A stretch of 64,000 bases of DNA from positions 880,501 to 944,500 of the forward strand of contig NZ_LT607750.1 in assembly GCF_900090235.1 (NCBI RefSeq), in the 5' to 3' direction. The stretch is from Micromonospora echinaurantiaca. GTDB lineage: Bacteria > Actinomycetota > Actinomycetes > Mycobacteriales > Micromonosporaceae. Of this stretch, positions 34,134 through 43,503 are shown piece after piece (within the stretch, counting starts at the first letter, position 1; each line of letters opens with the position of its first letter). Below the pieces are notes generated by a model that was not told the origin of the DNA, made no database searches, and was given only the letters and a program-made list of their open reading frames with translations. The position numbers and the translations under genes were made by a program.

Positions 34134-35069
34134 TCAGGGCAGCCGCTGGGCCAGCCAGGGCAGCAGGGCGTCGGCCTGGGCCTGCTGGAACGCCCGGACG
34201 GTGGGGATGCCGGGCGGCGGCGGTCGCCGGGCGGCATCGGCGAAGAAGCCGGCGAGGCCGGCGTACACGCCGGTCAGCGCGGCCGGGTCGACGTCGGCGG
34301 TCAGCGGCAGCCGGCGCAGCAGCGCCTCGGTGTCGTGCCCGCCGTGCAGCCGGACGTTGACCAGCAGCAGCGCGGTGTCCAGCCAGGCCGGCCCGCGGCA
34401 GGCCCACGGCCAGTCCACCACGGTCACCCGGCCGGCCGCGTCGAGCAGCAGGTTGTCGGCGCGCAGGTCGACGTGGCAGAGCGTGTCGCCGTCCAGCGCG
34501 GCGAGGCCCCGCTCGGCGGCGGCGCAGAGGTCGGGCAGGCGCGCGGCGGCCCACGGGTCCAGACCGGGCGGCGGGTCGGCGGCGATCCGGTGCCAGCCGG
34601 TGAAGTCGTACGCCAGGTGCTCGGCGGCGGTCGGCGCGTGCGGCACCGGGTTCGGGGTGAGCGCGGTGGCCATCGTCTCCAGGGCGGCGAGCACGACGGT
34701 CAGCTCGTCGGCCCGCCACGGGGTGACCGGATGCCGACCGTCCACGTCGGTGAGCACCAGCGCCACCCAGTGGCCGTCGTCGTAGCAGCCGAGCAGCCGT
34801 GGCGTCGGGGCGTGCCCGGGCAGCGCCGCGGTGTTGCGGGCCTCGGTGCGGTGCAGCCGGGGACTGACGTCGTTCTGCGCCGGGCTCACCGCCTTGACGA
34901 ACGCGCGCCGCCCGGCGGCGGTGCGGACCCGGTCGGCGGTGCCGGGGGAGAAGCCGCCCGGCTGCGACACCGCCTCCACCACCCGGTCGCCGAGGATCCG
35001 CTCGACCTCGGCGCGCACGTGGTCGGGCAGGTCGGCCCAGCCGATCCGGCCCTTCGTCAGGCTCTCCAC
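34134..35069 (-). CDS. APH-family phosphotransferase
   Basis: A 311-residue protein with the aminoglycoside/choline kinase fold: FVKAVSPAQ (ATP Lys), the catalytic loop TLCHVDLRADNLLLD and metal motif VTVVDWPWACRGPAWLD. Members phosphorylate small molecules, sometimes antibiotics; the substrate cannot be read from sequence. The GTG at 35069 is chosen over a much longer in-frame extension, which is antisense to other sequence and has poor codon bias. Confidence 0.88.
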   Translation of the reverse strand: MESLTKGRIGWADLPDHVRAEVERILGDRVVEAVSQPGGFSPGTADRVRTAAGRRAFVKAVSPAQNDVSPRLHRTEARNTAALPGHAPTPRLLGCYDDGHWVALVLTDVDGRHPVTPWRADELTVVLAALETMATALTPNPVPHAPTAAEHLAYDFTGWHRIAADPPPGLDPWAAARLPDLCAAAERGLAALDGDTLCHVDLRADNLLLDAAGRVTVVDWPWACRGPAWLDTALLLVNVRLHGGHDTEALLRRLPLTADVDPAALTGVYAGLAGFFADAARRPPPPGIPTVRAFQQAQADALLPWLAQRLP

Positions 35070-35251
35070 CGGTCCACCGTGCTCGACGCCGGAACCGGCG
35101 GGCAAGCCGATTACCGGCGGCGCGGATCGGCACCTCCGCGATCCCGGTGCCGGTCCTGCGCGATGTGGTGCCGCTCGTGCCGCGCTGCCGGCGCCGGGCG
35201 TCCCGTTCGTGGTCACCGGGCGGGTGTCGTGCGGGACGACCACCCCGCTGA

Positions 35252-35512
35252 CGAGCGGCCGGCCCGACCTGGCCCCGGGCGCGCGGCGACCCGCTGCGCC
35301 GCGGCTGCCGTGACGACGTCGCCTTCCACGCTGCCAGCGGGTTACCCGGTGGCGTGTTCGAGGTCGCTCTGCTGCACTACGCCATGGACGGGCTGCCGCC
35401 CGACCTGCCGACCACCTCGATCGACGTCGGGTCCGGCCCCGACGACGTGGTTTCCGCCTTCGTGTCCCGGCTGGTCGCCGCCGTCGGCGGGAACGCCGAT
35501 CCGCCGGAGTAG
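35252..35512 (+). pseudogene. Possible gene fragment
   Basis: An 86-codon open stretch without a good start ends at TAG 35510-35512 and reads coding-like: DDVAFHAASGLPGGVFEVAL, DGLPPDLPTTSIDVGSGPDD, VVSAFVSRLVAAVGG. The ending resembles that of P-loop kinases, but no nucleotide motif is present. The rest of 35070-35520 holds no gene; upstream scraps in other frames suggest decay. Confidence 0.3.
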
Positions 35513-35520
35513 GGAGCGCC

Positions 35521-36000
35521 ATGAGCCTGTCCCTGGAACCGATGACCGCGGCCCAGCTGGCCCGGCTGCGCGTGCCGCTGGAGCGGTCGTACGCCGACGC
35601 TCTGGCCGGGACCGGTGACCTGACCCCGGAGGCCGCCCGGGCGCAGGTCGCGCTCCAGGTCGGCCGGCTGCTGCCGGACGGCGCGGCCACCGCGGACGTG
35701 CTGCTGCGGGTCGCGCTGGTCGACGGCGTCGAGGTGGGCTGGATCTGGGTCACCCTGCCCGGCGGCGACCACCCGAAGACGGCCTGGATCCACAACATCG
35801 AGGTACATCCCGGACACCGGGGCCGGGGGTACGCACGGCGGATGATCGAGCTCGTCGAGGCGGAGCTCGCCCGGCTCGGGGTGGGCCGTCTCGGGCTCAA
35901 CGTCTTCGGCGACAACACCGGGGCGATCCGGCTCTACGAGAGCCTCGGTTTCCAGGTCATCACCCAGCAGATGGCCAAGTCGGTCGACCCGGTGGGCTGA
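35521..36000 (+). CDS. GNAT acetyltransferase
   Basis: A 159-residue acetyltransferase with the acetyl-CoA loop IHNIEVHPGHRGRGYARRMI (about residues 91-110) and LGLNVFGDNTGAIRLYESLGF near the end, the classic GNAT C-terminal half. Start ATG 35521 with GGAGTAGGGAG just ahead. Substrate unknown. Confidence 0.92.
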   Translation: MSLSLEPMTAAQLARLRVPLERSYADALAGTGDLTPEAARAQVALQVGRLLPDGAATADVLLRVALVDGVEVGWIWVTLPGGDHPKTAWIHNIEVHPGHRGRGYARRMIELVEAELARLGVGRLGLNVFGDNTGAIRLYESLGFQVITQQMAKSVDPVG

Positions 36001-36067
36001 CCGGGCGAGGGTTGTTCCCCGGCGCAACGGGAAACCCGCCCGGGACGCACCTGGGGAGGAGCGACGG

Positions 36068-37216
36068 ATGACGCGTGGCGCCGGACTGACCATCGGTGTG
36101 CTCGGCTCGTACGGTGGTCGCAACCTCGGTGACGAGGCGATCCTCACCGGGCTGCTTGCCGATCTGCGCGAGCAGGAGCCGAACGCCCGGATCATCGTCT
36201 TCTCCCGCAATCCCGCACACACCCGGGTGGCCCACCCGGACGTGGAGGCGGTGCCGTGGGAGGGGGTCAGCCGCACCGACTCCGCGCTCGTGCTGGCCCA
36301 GCTCGACCTGCTGATCCTCGGCGGTGGCGGCATCCTGTACGACAAGGAGGCCCGCCGCTACCTGCGGGTGGTCCGGGTCGCCCAGGAACGCGGCCTGCCG
36401 CTGCTGACGTACGCGGTCGGGGTCGGGCCGCTCAGCGAGGGCGTGGACACCGGGATGGTGCGGGAGACCCTGGCCAGCGCCACCCAGGTGACCGTCCGGG
36501 ACCAGGAGTCCCGGATGGTGCTGGAGGAGGCCGGCCTGCTCAACCCGATCACGGTCACCGCCGACCCGGCGTTCCTGCTGGAGCCGGAGGACTTCCCGGG
36601 GCACCTGCTGCGCGAGGAGGGGGTGCCGGCCGGCAAGCGGCTGATCGGGATGAGCGTGCGCGAGCCGGGTCGGGCCGCGGAACGCCTCGACGTGGACGGC
36701 TACCACCGGCTGCTGGCCCAGATCGGCGACTTCCTGGTGCACCGGGTGGACGCGTACGTGCTCTTCGTGCCGATGGAGCGGGACGACATCCGGCACTCGC
36801 ACGGCGTGCTGTCCCACATGATCGCCGCGGAGCGGGGCCGGATCCTGCACGGCACCTACTCGCCCCAGCAGGTGCTCGGCCTGATGCGCCACTTCGATCT
36901 GGCCGTCGGCATGCGGCTGCACTTCCTGATCTTCGCCGCCATGGTGGGCACGCCGTTCCTGCCCCTGCCGTACGCCGGCAAGGTCTTCGACCTGGCCCAG
37001 CGGCTCGGCGTGCCGGCGCTGCGCGGCGTGGAGCGGGAGGTGGAGGGCCCGCTGCTGGCCGAGGTGGACCGGCTGTGGGACGAGCGGGACCACCGCGCCG
37101 AAGCCACCGCCCGGCGGGTGGCCGAGGTGTGCGACCAGGCCCGGGGCACCTCGCAGGTCACCCGCGCGGTGCTGGAGAACCTGCGCGCCCGCAACCTGGC
37201 CCAGGTCGGCGCCTGA
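36068..37216 (+). CDS. csaB: Polysaccharide pyruvyl transferase family protein (CsaB-like)
   Basis: A 382-residue enzyme of the family that adds pyruvate ketals from phosphoenolpyruvate to cell-wall or exported polysaccharides. The N-terminal VLGSYGGRNLGDEAILTGLL, LDLLILGGGGILYDKEARRY, the central TVRDQESRMVLEEAG and VGMRLHFLIFAAMVGTPFLPLPY are CsaB/WcaK marks. Start ATG 36068 follows GGGGAGGAG. No glycan gene is adjacent, so the acceptor is unknown; by family it could prepare an anchor for S-layer-type proteins. Confidence 0.88.
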   Translation: MTRGAGLTIGVLGSYGGRNLGDEAILTGLLADLREQEPNARIIVFSRNPAHTRVAHPDVEAVPWEGVSRTDSALVLAQLDLLILGGGGILYDKEARRYLRVVRVAQERGLPLLTYAVGVGPLSEGVDTGMVRETLASATQVTVRDQESRMVLEEAGLLNPITVTADPAFLLEPEDFPGHLLREEGVPAGKRLIGMSVREPGRAAERLDVDGYHRLLAQIGDFLVHRVDAYVLFVPMERDDIRHSHGVLSHMIAAERGRILHGTYSPQQVLGLMRHFDLAVGMRLHFLIFAAMVGTPFLPLPYAGKVFDLAQRLGVPALRGVEREVEGPLLAEVDRLWDERDHRAEATARRVAEVCDQARGTSQVTRAVLENLRARNLAQVGA

Positions 37217-37285
37217 GCGCCGGCACCCGAGCGTCGGACCGTGCCCCGGCCGGCACCGGACCGCCGCCCGGCCGGCCCGGGGCCC

Positions 37286-37492
37286 TCACACCGCCGGGCC
37301 CCGCCAGGAGTAGCGCCAGTCGCGGGCCCGGCCGTCGACCGTCTCCAACTCGTAGATCTCCGCCTGGGTGAGTCCCTCCGGACCCAGGTGGTGGTGGGTC
37401 AGCGGGGGACGGCCGTTCGGGTCCAGCTCGACGGTGACCGTCTCGCCGTCGGCCGGACCGCCCGCCAGAGGGATCTCTACCGTTGTCGCCAT
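37286..37492 (-). CDS. Small protein of unknown function
   Basis: A 68-residue protein (MATTVEIPLAGGPADGETVT, VELDPNGRPPLTHHHLG, then YELETVDGRARDWRYSWRG). Similar short proteins with a leading LxGGPxDG motif occur in actinomycete genomes and phages. Start ATG 37492 with AGGATGG upstream. It is divergent from the DinB gene by 82 bases. Confidence 0.6.
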   Translation of the reverse strand: MATTVEIPLAGGPADGETVTVELDPNGRPPLTHHHLGPEGLTQAEIYELETVDGRARDWRYSWRGPAV

Positions 37493-37574
37493 GGGCCCAT
37501 CCTGCCCCGACGACCGCGCCACCGCAGCGATAGCGGGGCAGCGGGCCGGCCGGTCGCGGGGCTACCGTCGGCCG

Positions 37575-38096
37575 ATGGCGGAGATCTCGATCGACCCCAC
37601 GCTCGGCCCGGTGCTGGCCCGGACGGGCGACGAGCGGGCAGTGCTCGAATCCTTCCTCGACTTCCACCGGGCCGTGCTGCTGCGCAAGGTGCGCGGGCTC
37701 GCCGACGCGGACGCCACGCGCCGGCTGGTGCCCTCCGCTACCACCCTCGCCGGCCTGGTCAGACACCTCACCATGGTGGAGCGCAACTGGTTCCCCTGCC
37801 TGCTCGCGCCCGGGCCGGACGACGTGTACCTGACCACCGAGGAGGAGGCGTTGGCCAGCTTCGCGCTGACCGGGGAGGACACCGTCGAGCGGCTCGCCGC
37901 CGACTACGAGCGGGCCTGCGCCCGGTCCCGGGAGGTGGCCGCCCGGTTCCCGCTCGACCACGTGGTGCCGCACCCGCAGCTCGGCGAGGTCTCGCTGCGC
38001 TGGATCCTGGTGCACATGATCGAGGAGACCGCCCGGCACGTCGGCCACGCCGACATCTTCCGCGAGTTGACCGACGGCAGCACCGGCGCGCTCTGA
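37575..38096 (+). CDS. DinB/DUF664-family protein
   Basis: A 173-residue four-helix-bundle protein of the DinB superfamily, which includes mycothiol-dependent transferases. The metal His are visible in LAGLVRHLTMVERNWF (first) and VSLRWILVHMIEETARHVGHADI (second and third). A role in thiol transfer or detoxification is an inference from relatives. Start ATG 37575. Confidence 0.87.
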   Translation: MAEISIDPTLGPVLARTGDERAVLESFLDFHRAVLLRKVRGLADADATRRLVPSATTLAGLVRHLTMVERNWFPCLLAPGPDDVYLTTEEEALASFALTGEDTVERLAADYERACARSREVAARFPLDHVVPHPQLGEVSLRWILVHMIEETARHVGHADIFRELTDGSTGAL

Positions 38097-38116
38097 GCCG
38101 CCACCGTCGACGACGC

Positions 38117-38148
38117 CGCCCCGGCCGGCCACCCCCGCCGCCGGGGCG
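38117..38148. terminator. Bidirectional hairpin between DinB and PfkB genes
   Basis: CGCCCCGGC pairs with GCCGGGGCG across a 14-base loop, between two convergent genes. Confidence 0.6.
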
Positions 38149-38164
38149 TGGACCGGAGGCGGGG

Positions 38165-39028
38165 TCAGAGTCGCGGCAGCAGGCCGGGCGGGTACTCCAT
38201 GCCGTCGTGCGTGCAGGCCGCGGCGGCCACCCGGGCCGCGTACGCCGCCGCGTCGGGCAGCGCCGCGCCGCGCAGCCGGGCCGCGATCAGACCGGCCGCG
38301 AAGGCGTCCCCGGCGCCGTTGGTGTCCCGCACCGGCGCCGGCGGCGCGGCGGCCGGCACCGGCCGGGCACCGGGGTGCAGTTCGGCGCCGGATGCGCCCC
38401 GGGTGACCACCACCGTGCGCGGCGCCAGCGCCTCGGCGACCTGCCCGGCCGCGGCGTCCAGCCGGACCCCGCTGACGAAGACCAGGTCGGCGGCCTCGGC
38501 GAACGGGCGGTGGTAGGGGTTGGTGCCGTCCCAGTCGTGCAGGTCGGTGGAGATCGCGGCGACCGGCGCGAGCCCGGTACGCAGCGCGGGCAGCAGGTCG
38601 AGGGTCCAATCCATGATCGACAGGTGCACGTGCGCCGCGTCCCGGACCAGCCCGGCCAGCTCGGCCGGGGTGAACGGGGCCGGTCCGCGCCACGGCCGCG
38701 GGTCGTAGAGCGACATCCGCCGGCCGGCCGGGTCGACCAGGTTCACCGACCGCCGGGTGCCCGCCGGGTCGTCGGCCAGCACGGCGTGCACCCCGGTGCG
38801 GGTCAGTGCGGCCCGGACCACGTCGCCGGCCGGGTCGGCGCCCAGCACGTCCAGCACCGCCACCCGCAGGCCGAGCGCGTGCGCGGCCAGCGCCACCCCG
38901 GCGCCGGTGTTGCCGATGCGCAGCTCGATCGGGTCGACGGTGACCGAGTCGGCGGCCGGCAGCGGCAGCGCGGGCACCCGCACCCGCACGTCAACTCCGA
39001 GGCCGCCGATCACCAACAGGTCGTACAT
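38165..39028 (-). CDS. PfkB-family carbohydrate kinase
   Basis: A 287-residue ribokinase-like kinase that phosphorylates a sugar or nucleoside. The N-terminal LLVIGGLGVDVRVRVP and IELRIGNTGAGVALAAHALG, and the catalytic Asp in PVRDTNGAGDAFAAGLIAARL, are signatures of the family. Start ATG 39028; the longer in-frame extension is antisense to the helicase gene. The substrate cannot be fixed from sequence. Confidence 0.92.
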   Translation of the reverse strand: MYDLLVIGGLGVDVRVRVPALPLPAADSVTVDPIELRIGNTGAGVALAAHALGLRVAVLDVLGADPAGDVVRAALTRTGVHAVLADDPAGTRRSVNLVDPAGRRMSLYDPRPWRGPAPFTPAELAGLVRDAAHVHLSIMDWTLDLLPALRTGLAPVAAISTDLHDWDGTNPYHRPFAEAADLVFVSGVRLDAAAGQVAEALAPRTVVVTRGASGAELHPGARPVPAAAPPAPVRDTNGAGDAFAAGLIAARLRGAALPDAAAYAARVAAAACTHDGMEYPPGLLPRL

Positions 39029-39091
39029 GGCGTTCGACGGTAGCCTGCCCGGGCCGCCTATCCTGGGTCGGGCGTCGACGAGGGGGGACGA

Positions 39092-42000
39092 GTGCTGGTC
39101 ATCCACGGGTCGTGGCTGCCCGGCGACGGCCCGGACGGCGCGCTCGCCGTCTGGGCCGAGGACAGCACCCGGCCCACCGACGCGCCCCGGCGGCCCGGCC
39201 GCGCGCCCCGGGAGCGTCCGCACCCGTTCGCCGCCGACCACGCCACGCTGGCCGCCGCGCTGGCCGAGGGCGCCGACCCCGCCGAACTCGGCACCGCGCT
39301 GCTCACCCTGCCCACCCGGGCCGGCGCGCCGCTGGACTCACCGGAGCTGGTCCGGACCGCCGTCGTGGCACCGGCCCGCGGGTCGGTCACCCTCGCCGGC
39401 TGGCGGGTGCCCGTCCTGCTGTACGCCCCGGACGCCGCGTGGGCGCTGCTGCGCCGTTTGGACCTGGCGGCCGCGGCGCCCGGCGCCACCCTGCGGCACC
39501 TCGCCGAGCTGGCCGAGTTCGCCGCCGACCTGGTCACCCGCGGCCGGGTCCTGCCCGGCCTCGCCGACCTCCCCACCGAGGCGGCTGATCCGGCGGGCGA
39601 CCCCGACCGCGCCGCCGCCGACGGCGGTGTGGGCCGGGCGGTGTGGCGGCCGCTGCTCACCGGCACCGACGCGGGCTGGGCCCGGGCGCTCGCGCTGGCC
39701 CTGCCCCCGGCCGCCCGCGCCCTGATCGAGGTGGACCGGCTCGACCCGGCCGCGCGCCCGCCCGCCGCCCCGCGGGTGGCCGGTCGGGAAGCCGCCGGCC
39801 GCCGGGCGGAGGTCGCGGCCGGCGTGCTGGTCGCGGAGGCTCTCGACGCGCTCACCGACGCGGCCGCCAGGGCGGCGCTGGGGGAGATCTCACTGGCCCG
39901 GGGAGCCCGCCCGAACGGAGCGGTGCCGCCCTGGCTGGCCGCGCTCACCGGCCCGCGCCGGGACTTCACCGCCGACCCGGCCGCCCTGGACACCCTCCGC
40001 ACCGAGCTGGAGACCTGGCAGCGGGACGCCGCCGGTGGCTCGGTGCGGGCCAGCTTCCGGCTGGTCGAGCCGCCCGCCGACGAGCTCACCGAGCCGGTCG
40101 TGGTGGTGCCCGTCGACCCGACGGCGAGGGTGGGGCAGCAGGGCCGCTGGCGGGTCGAGTTCGGGCTCCAGGCGGCCGACGAGCCGAGCCTGCACGTCGC
40201 GGCCGGGCAGGTCTGGCGGGCGCCCCAGTCGGTGGGCGGCCTGGCCGGGCGGCTGGACAGCCCGCAGGAGACGCTGCTGGCCGAACTGGGCCGGGCCAGC
40301 CGGCTCTGGCCGGAGCTGGACGCGGCGTTGCGTACCGCCACCCCGGAGGCGCTGGAGCTGGACGTCGAGGGGGCGCACCGGTTCCTCCGCGAGGGCGCCC
40401 CGGTGCTGCACGCCGCCGGGTTCGCGGTGCTGCTGCCGTCCTGGTGGCAGCGCCCCTCGTCGCGGCTCGGCGCCCGGTTGCAGGCGCGCAGCCGGACCGC
40501 GCCGGGCACGGTGGCCACCGCCGCCGGCGGGGTCGGGCTGGACGCCCTGGTCGACTACCGGTGGGAGGTGGCCCTCGGCGACCAGCCGCTGAGCGCTGAC
40601 GAGCTGGCGTCGCTGGCCGCGTTGAAGACCCCGCTGGTCCGGCTCCGCGGCCGCTGGGTGGAGCTGGACCCGAAGCGGCTCGCCGCCGGGCTGCGGCTGC
40701 TCCGCTCGGCCGGCGAGCTGACCGTGGCCGACCTGCTCCGGCTCGGCCTCGCCGACGCCGAGCAGCCCGACGCGCTGCCGGTGCTGGAGGTGACCGCCGA
40801 TGGCGCGCTGGGCGACCTGCTGGCCGGCGCGGTGGAGCGGCGGCTCACCCCGGCCGACCCGCCGCCGGCATTCCACGGCACGCTGCGGCCGTACCAGCGG
40901 CGGGGGTTGGCCTGGCTGGCCTTCCTCCAGTCGCTCGGGCTGGGCGGGGTGCTCGCCGACGACATGGGGCTGGGCAAGACGGTGCAGCTGCTCGCGCTGC
41001 TCGCCGGCGACCCGCCGCAGGCCGGGCCGACCCTGCTGGTCTGCCCGATGTCGCTGGTCGGCAACTGGCAGCGGGAGGCCGCCCGGTTCGCGCCCGGGCT
41101 GCGCGTACACGTGCACCACGGCGCCGAGCGGGCCCGGGGGGCGGACTTCACCACGGCCGTGCACGACGCGGACCTGGTGCTCACCACCTACTCGGTGGCG
41201 GCCCGGGACGCGCTGGACCTGGCCGGCATCGACTGGCACCGGGTGGTGCTGGACGAGGCCCAGGCGATCAAGAACGCCGCCACCCGCCAGGCCGAGGCGG
41301 TACGCGCGCTGCCGGCCCGGCACCGGATCGCGGTCACCGGCACGCCGGTGGAGAACCGGCTCGCCGACCTCTGGTCGATCATGCAGTTCGTCAACCCCGG
41401 GCTGCTCGGCCCGGCGGCCACCTTCAAGAAGCGGTTCGCCGAACCGATCGAGCGGCACGGTGACGCCGAGGCCGCCGAGCGGCTGCGCCGGATCACCGGC
41501 CCGTTCGTGCTGCGCCGGCTCAAGACCGACTCGTCGATCATCTCCGACCTGCCGGAGAAGCTGGAGATGGAGGTGGTCTGCAACCTGACCGCCGAGCAGG
41601 CCTCGCTCTACCAGGCGGTGGTCGACGACATGATGGCCCGGATCGAGTCCAGCGACGGCATCGAACGGCGCGGGCTGGTGCTGGCCACCATGACCCGGCT
41701 CAAGCAGGTCTGCAACCATCCCGCCCAGTTGCTGCGCGACGGCTCGCCGCTGGCCGGGCGCTCCGGCAAGCTGGCCCGGCTGGAGGAGATCCTCGACGAG
41801 GTGCTCGCGGCGGGGGAGAAGGCCCTGCTGTTCACCCAGTACGCGGAGTTCGGCGGCATGCTGCGCGGGCACCTCGCCGCCCGGTTCGGCCGGGAGGTGC
41901 TGTTCCTGCACGGCGGGGTGGGCAAGGCCGACCGGGACGCGATGGTCACCCGGTTCCAGTCGCCGGACGGGCCCGCGCTGTTCGTGCTCTCGCTCAAGGC

Positions 42001-42301
42001 CGGCGGCACCGGGCTCACCCTGACCGCCGCCAACCACGTGGTGCACGTCGACCGGTGGTGGAACCCGGCGGTGGAGGACCAGGCCACCGACCGGGCCTTC
42101 CGGATCGGTCAGCGCCGCCGGGTGCAGGTACGCAAGTTCGTCTGCGCCGGGACGGTGGAGGAGAAGGTCGCGGCGCTCATCGCCGACAAGCGCGGCCTGG
42201 CCGAGCGGGTGGTCGGCACCGGCGAGCAGTGGGTCACCGAGCTGTCCACCGCGCAGCTGCGTGAGCTGTTCAGCCTGGAGGCCGGGGCGGTGGTGGAGTG
42301 A
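39092..42301 (+). CDS. SNF2-family helicase-like ATPase
   Basis: A 1069-residue DNA translocase. The N-terminal 560 residues match the bacterial SNF2-associated (DUF3670-like) region; the ATPase core has ADDMGLGKTVQLLALL (Walker A, about 621-636), VLDEAQAIKNAATRQ (motif II), AVTGTPVENRLADLWSIMQF (III), and the C-terminal domain ALLFTQYAEFGGML, LKAGGTGLTLTAANHVVHVD and RAFRIGQ (VI). Such proteins remodel protein-DNA complexes. It starts at GTG 39092 and its stop overlaps a SWIM protein gene by four bases. Confidence 0.95.
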   Translation: MLVIHGSWLPGDGPDGALAVWAEDSTRPTDAPRRPGRAPRERPHPFAADHATLAAALAEGADPAELGTALLTLPTRAGAPLDSPELVRTAVVAPARGSVTLAGWRVPVLLYAPDAAWALLRRLDLAAAAPGATLRHLAELAEFAADLVTRGRVLPGLADLPTEAADPAGDPDRAAADGGVGRAVWRPLLTGTDAGWARALALALPPAARALIEVDRLDPAARPPAAPRVAGREAAGRRAEVAAGVLVAEALDALTDAAARAALGEISLARGARPNGAVPPWLAALTGPRRDFTADPAALDTLRTELETWQRDAAGGSVRASFRLVEPPADELTEPVVVVPVDPTARVGQQGRWRVEFGLQAADEPSLHVAAGQVWRAPQSVGGLAGRLDSPQETLLAELGRASRLWPELDAALRTATPEALELDVEGAHRFLREGAPVLHAAGFAVLLPSWWQRPSSRLGARLQARSRTAPGTVATAAGGVGLDALVDYRWEVALGDQPLSADELASLAALKTPLVRLRGRWVELDPKRLAAGLRLLRSAGELTVADLLRLGLADAEQPDALPVLEVTADGALGDLLAGAVERRLTPADPPPAFHGTLRPYQRRGLAWLAFLQSLGLGGVLADDMGLGKTVQLLALLAGDPPQAGPTLLVCPMSLVGNWQREAARFAPGLRVHVHHGAERARGADFTTAVHDADLVLTTYSVAARDALDLAGIDWHRVVLDEAQAIKNAATRQAEAVRALPARHRIAVTGTPVENRLADLWSIMQFVNPGLLGPAATFKKRFAEPIERHGDAEAAERLRRITGPFVLRRLKTDSSIISDLPEKLEMEVVCNLTAEQASLYQAVVDDMMARIESSDGIERRGLVLATMTRLKQVCNHPAQLLRDGSPLAGRSGKLARLEEILDEVLAAGEKALLFTQYAEFGGMLRGHLAARFGREVLFLHGGVGKADRDAMVTRFQSPDGPALFVLSLKAGGTGLTLTAANHVVHVDRWWNPAVEDQATDRAFRIGQRRRVQVRKFVCAGTVEEKVAALIADKRGLAERVVGTGEQWVTELSTAQLRELFSLEAGAVVE

Positions 42302-43251
42302 GCGAGCCAGTGAGTGGGACCGCGCGCGGCCGGTTCGCCGACTACGGCCGTCCCCGCCGGGTCGACGGCGGCCTGCGCGCCCGCAGCACCCGGGGTGCCA
42401 TCGGCCGGTCCTGGTGGTCGCGGCGCTTCCTGGAGGTGCTGGAGTCGTTCGCGCTCGGCACCCGACTGACCCGCGGCCGGTCGTACGCGCGGGCCGGCCA
42501 GGTGGTCAGCCTGGACATCGCCCCCGGCATGGTCAGCGCCGTGGTGCAGGGTTCCCGGGCGCAGCCGTACCAGGTGCGCATCGCGCTGTCGCCGTTTCCG
42601 GCCGCGCTCTGGTCCCGGATCGAGGACGAGTTGGCCGCCCGGGCGTTCTTCAGCGCCCGGCTGCTCGCCGGTGACCTGCCGGCCGAGCTGGAAGAGCTGT
42701 TCGCCGCCGCCGGCGGCCCGCTCTTCCCCGCCGGGATCGACGAACTGGCCCAGCACTGCAGCTGTCCCGACTTCGCCGTGCCGTGCAAGCACCTCGCGGC
42801 GACCTTCTACCTGCTCGCCGAGGCGTTCGACGCCGACCCGTTCCAACTGCTGCACTGGCGGGGCCGGGCCCGGGTCGAGCTGCTCGACCGGCTGCGTGCC
42901 CTGCGCGTGGCGGCCGGCGGCACGGACGGTGCGGCGGGCGCCGGAGCAGGCGATCGACCGTCCACGGCGGACGACGCGGCCGCGTCGGCGCCGGCCGGAC
43001 CGGCGGCGGACACTGTGGACGTTCCGGTGGTCGGCGCCGCGCGGGCGGTCGCCGGCCTGCCGCCGGCGCCGCTGGCCGAGGCGGTGGACCGGTTCTGGCT
43101 CCCGCCGGTGCCGCTGCCGGACCGGCCGCCGAGCCTGGCCACCGGGCCGGACCTGCTGCTGCGCCAGCTCGGCCCGCCCACTCCGGCCATCGGCGGTCCG
43201 GGGCTGGTGGAACGGCTGCGGCGGGCCTACCGGGCCCTCGGCGGGTCATAG
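42298..43251 (+). CDS. SWIM zinc-finger protein coupled to the SNF2 ATPase
   Basis: A 317-residue protein with a SWIM zinc finger CSCPDFAVPCKH (C-C-C-H ligands at about 154-165), preceded by a globular part (FADYGRPRRVDGGLRARS, RSYARAGQVVSLDIAPG) and followed by an Ala/Pro-rich, probably disordered linker and a C-terminal helix pair. SWIM fingers bind nucleic acid or protein. The GTGA overlap with the SNF2 gene implies equal synthesis and a joint complex, a pairing seen widely in actinomycetes. Confidence 0.92.
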   Translation: MSEPVSGTARGRFADYGRPRRVDGGLRARSTRGAIGRSWWSRRFLEVLESFALGTRLTRGRSYARAGQVVSLDIAPGMVSAVVQGSRAQPYQVRIALSPFPAALWSRIEDELAARAFFSARLLAGDLPAELEELFAAAGGPLFPAGIDELAQHCSCPDFAVPCKHLAATFYLLAEAFDADPFQLLHWRGRARVELLDRLRALRVAAGGTDGAAGAGAGDRPSTADDAAASAPAGPAADTVDVPVVGAARAVAGLPPAPLAEAVDRFWLPPVPLPDRPPSLATGPDLLLRQLGPPTPAIGGPGLVERLRRAYRALGGS

Positions 43252-43503
43252 CCAGCGGCGCCGGTACCGCCACATGACGGCGGCGTTGGCCAGCAGCACC
43301 ACCGCGCAGATCGCGCCGGCCATCCGGCCGGCCAGCACCGTCGTCGCCGGCAGCGAGGCCCACAGCACGATGGTCAACAGCATCAGATAGCGGCTGCGGC
43401 GGGCCCGGGCCCGACTGTCCAGCCGGGCGAAGAACGCCGGATCGCTCTCCCGGAGGTGGCGGGTGATCTGCTCGAACCTACGCTGATCCTCTTTGCTGAG
43501 CAT
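43246..43503 (-). CDS. DUF3040 membrane protein
   Basis: An 85-residue actinobacterial protein: cytoplasmic start MLSKEDQRRFEQITRHLRE, then SDPAFFARLDSRARARRSRY, typical of DUF3040, and two membrane helices (LMLLTIVLWASLPATTVLAG, MAGAICAVVLLANAAVMW). Function unknown. Start ATG 43503. Its stop overlaps the convergent SWIM gene by six bases. Confidence 0.82.
   Translation of the reverse strand: MLSKEDQRRFEQITRHLRESDPAFFARLDSRARARRSRYLMLLTIVLWASLPATTVLAGRMAGAICAVVLLANAAVMWRYRRRWL

Noticed and set aside
39890..42046. 718-codon minus frame opposite the SNF2 gene
   Set aside because: Shadow; composition is Gln/Arg/Gly-rich and the plus strand holds all helicase motifs.
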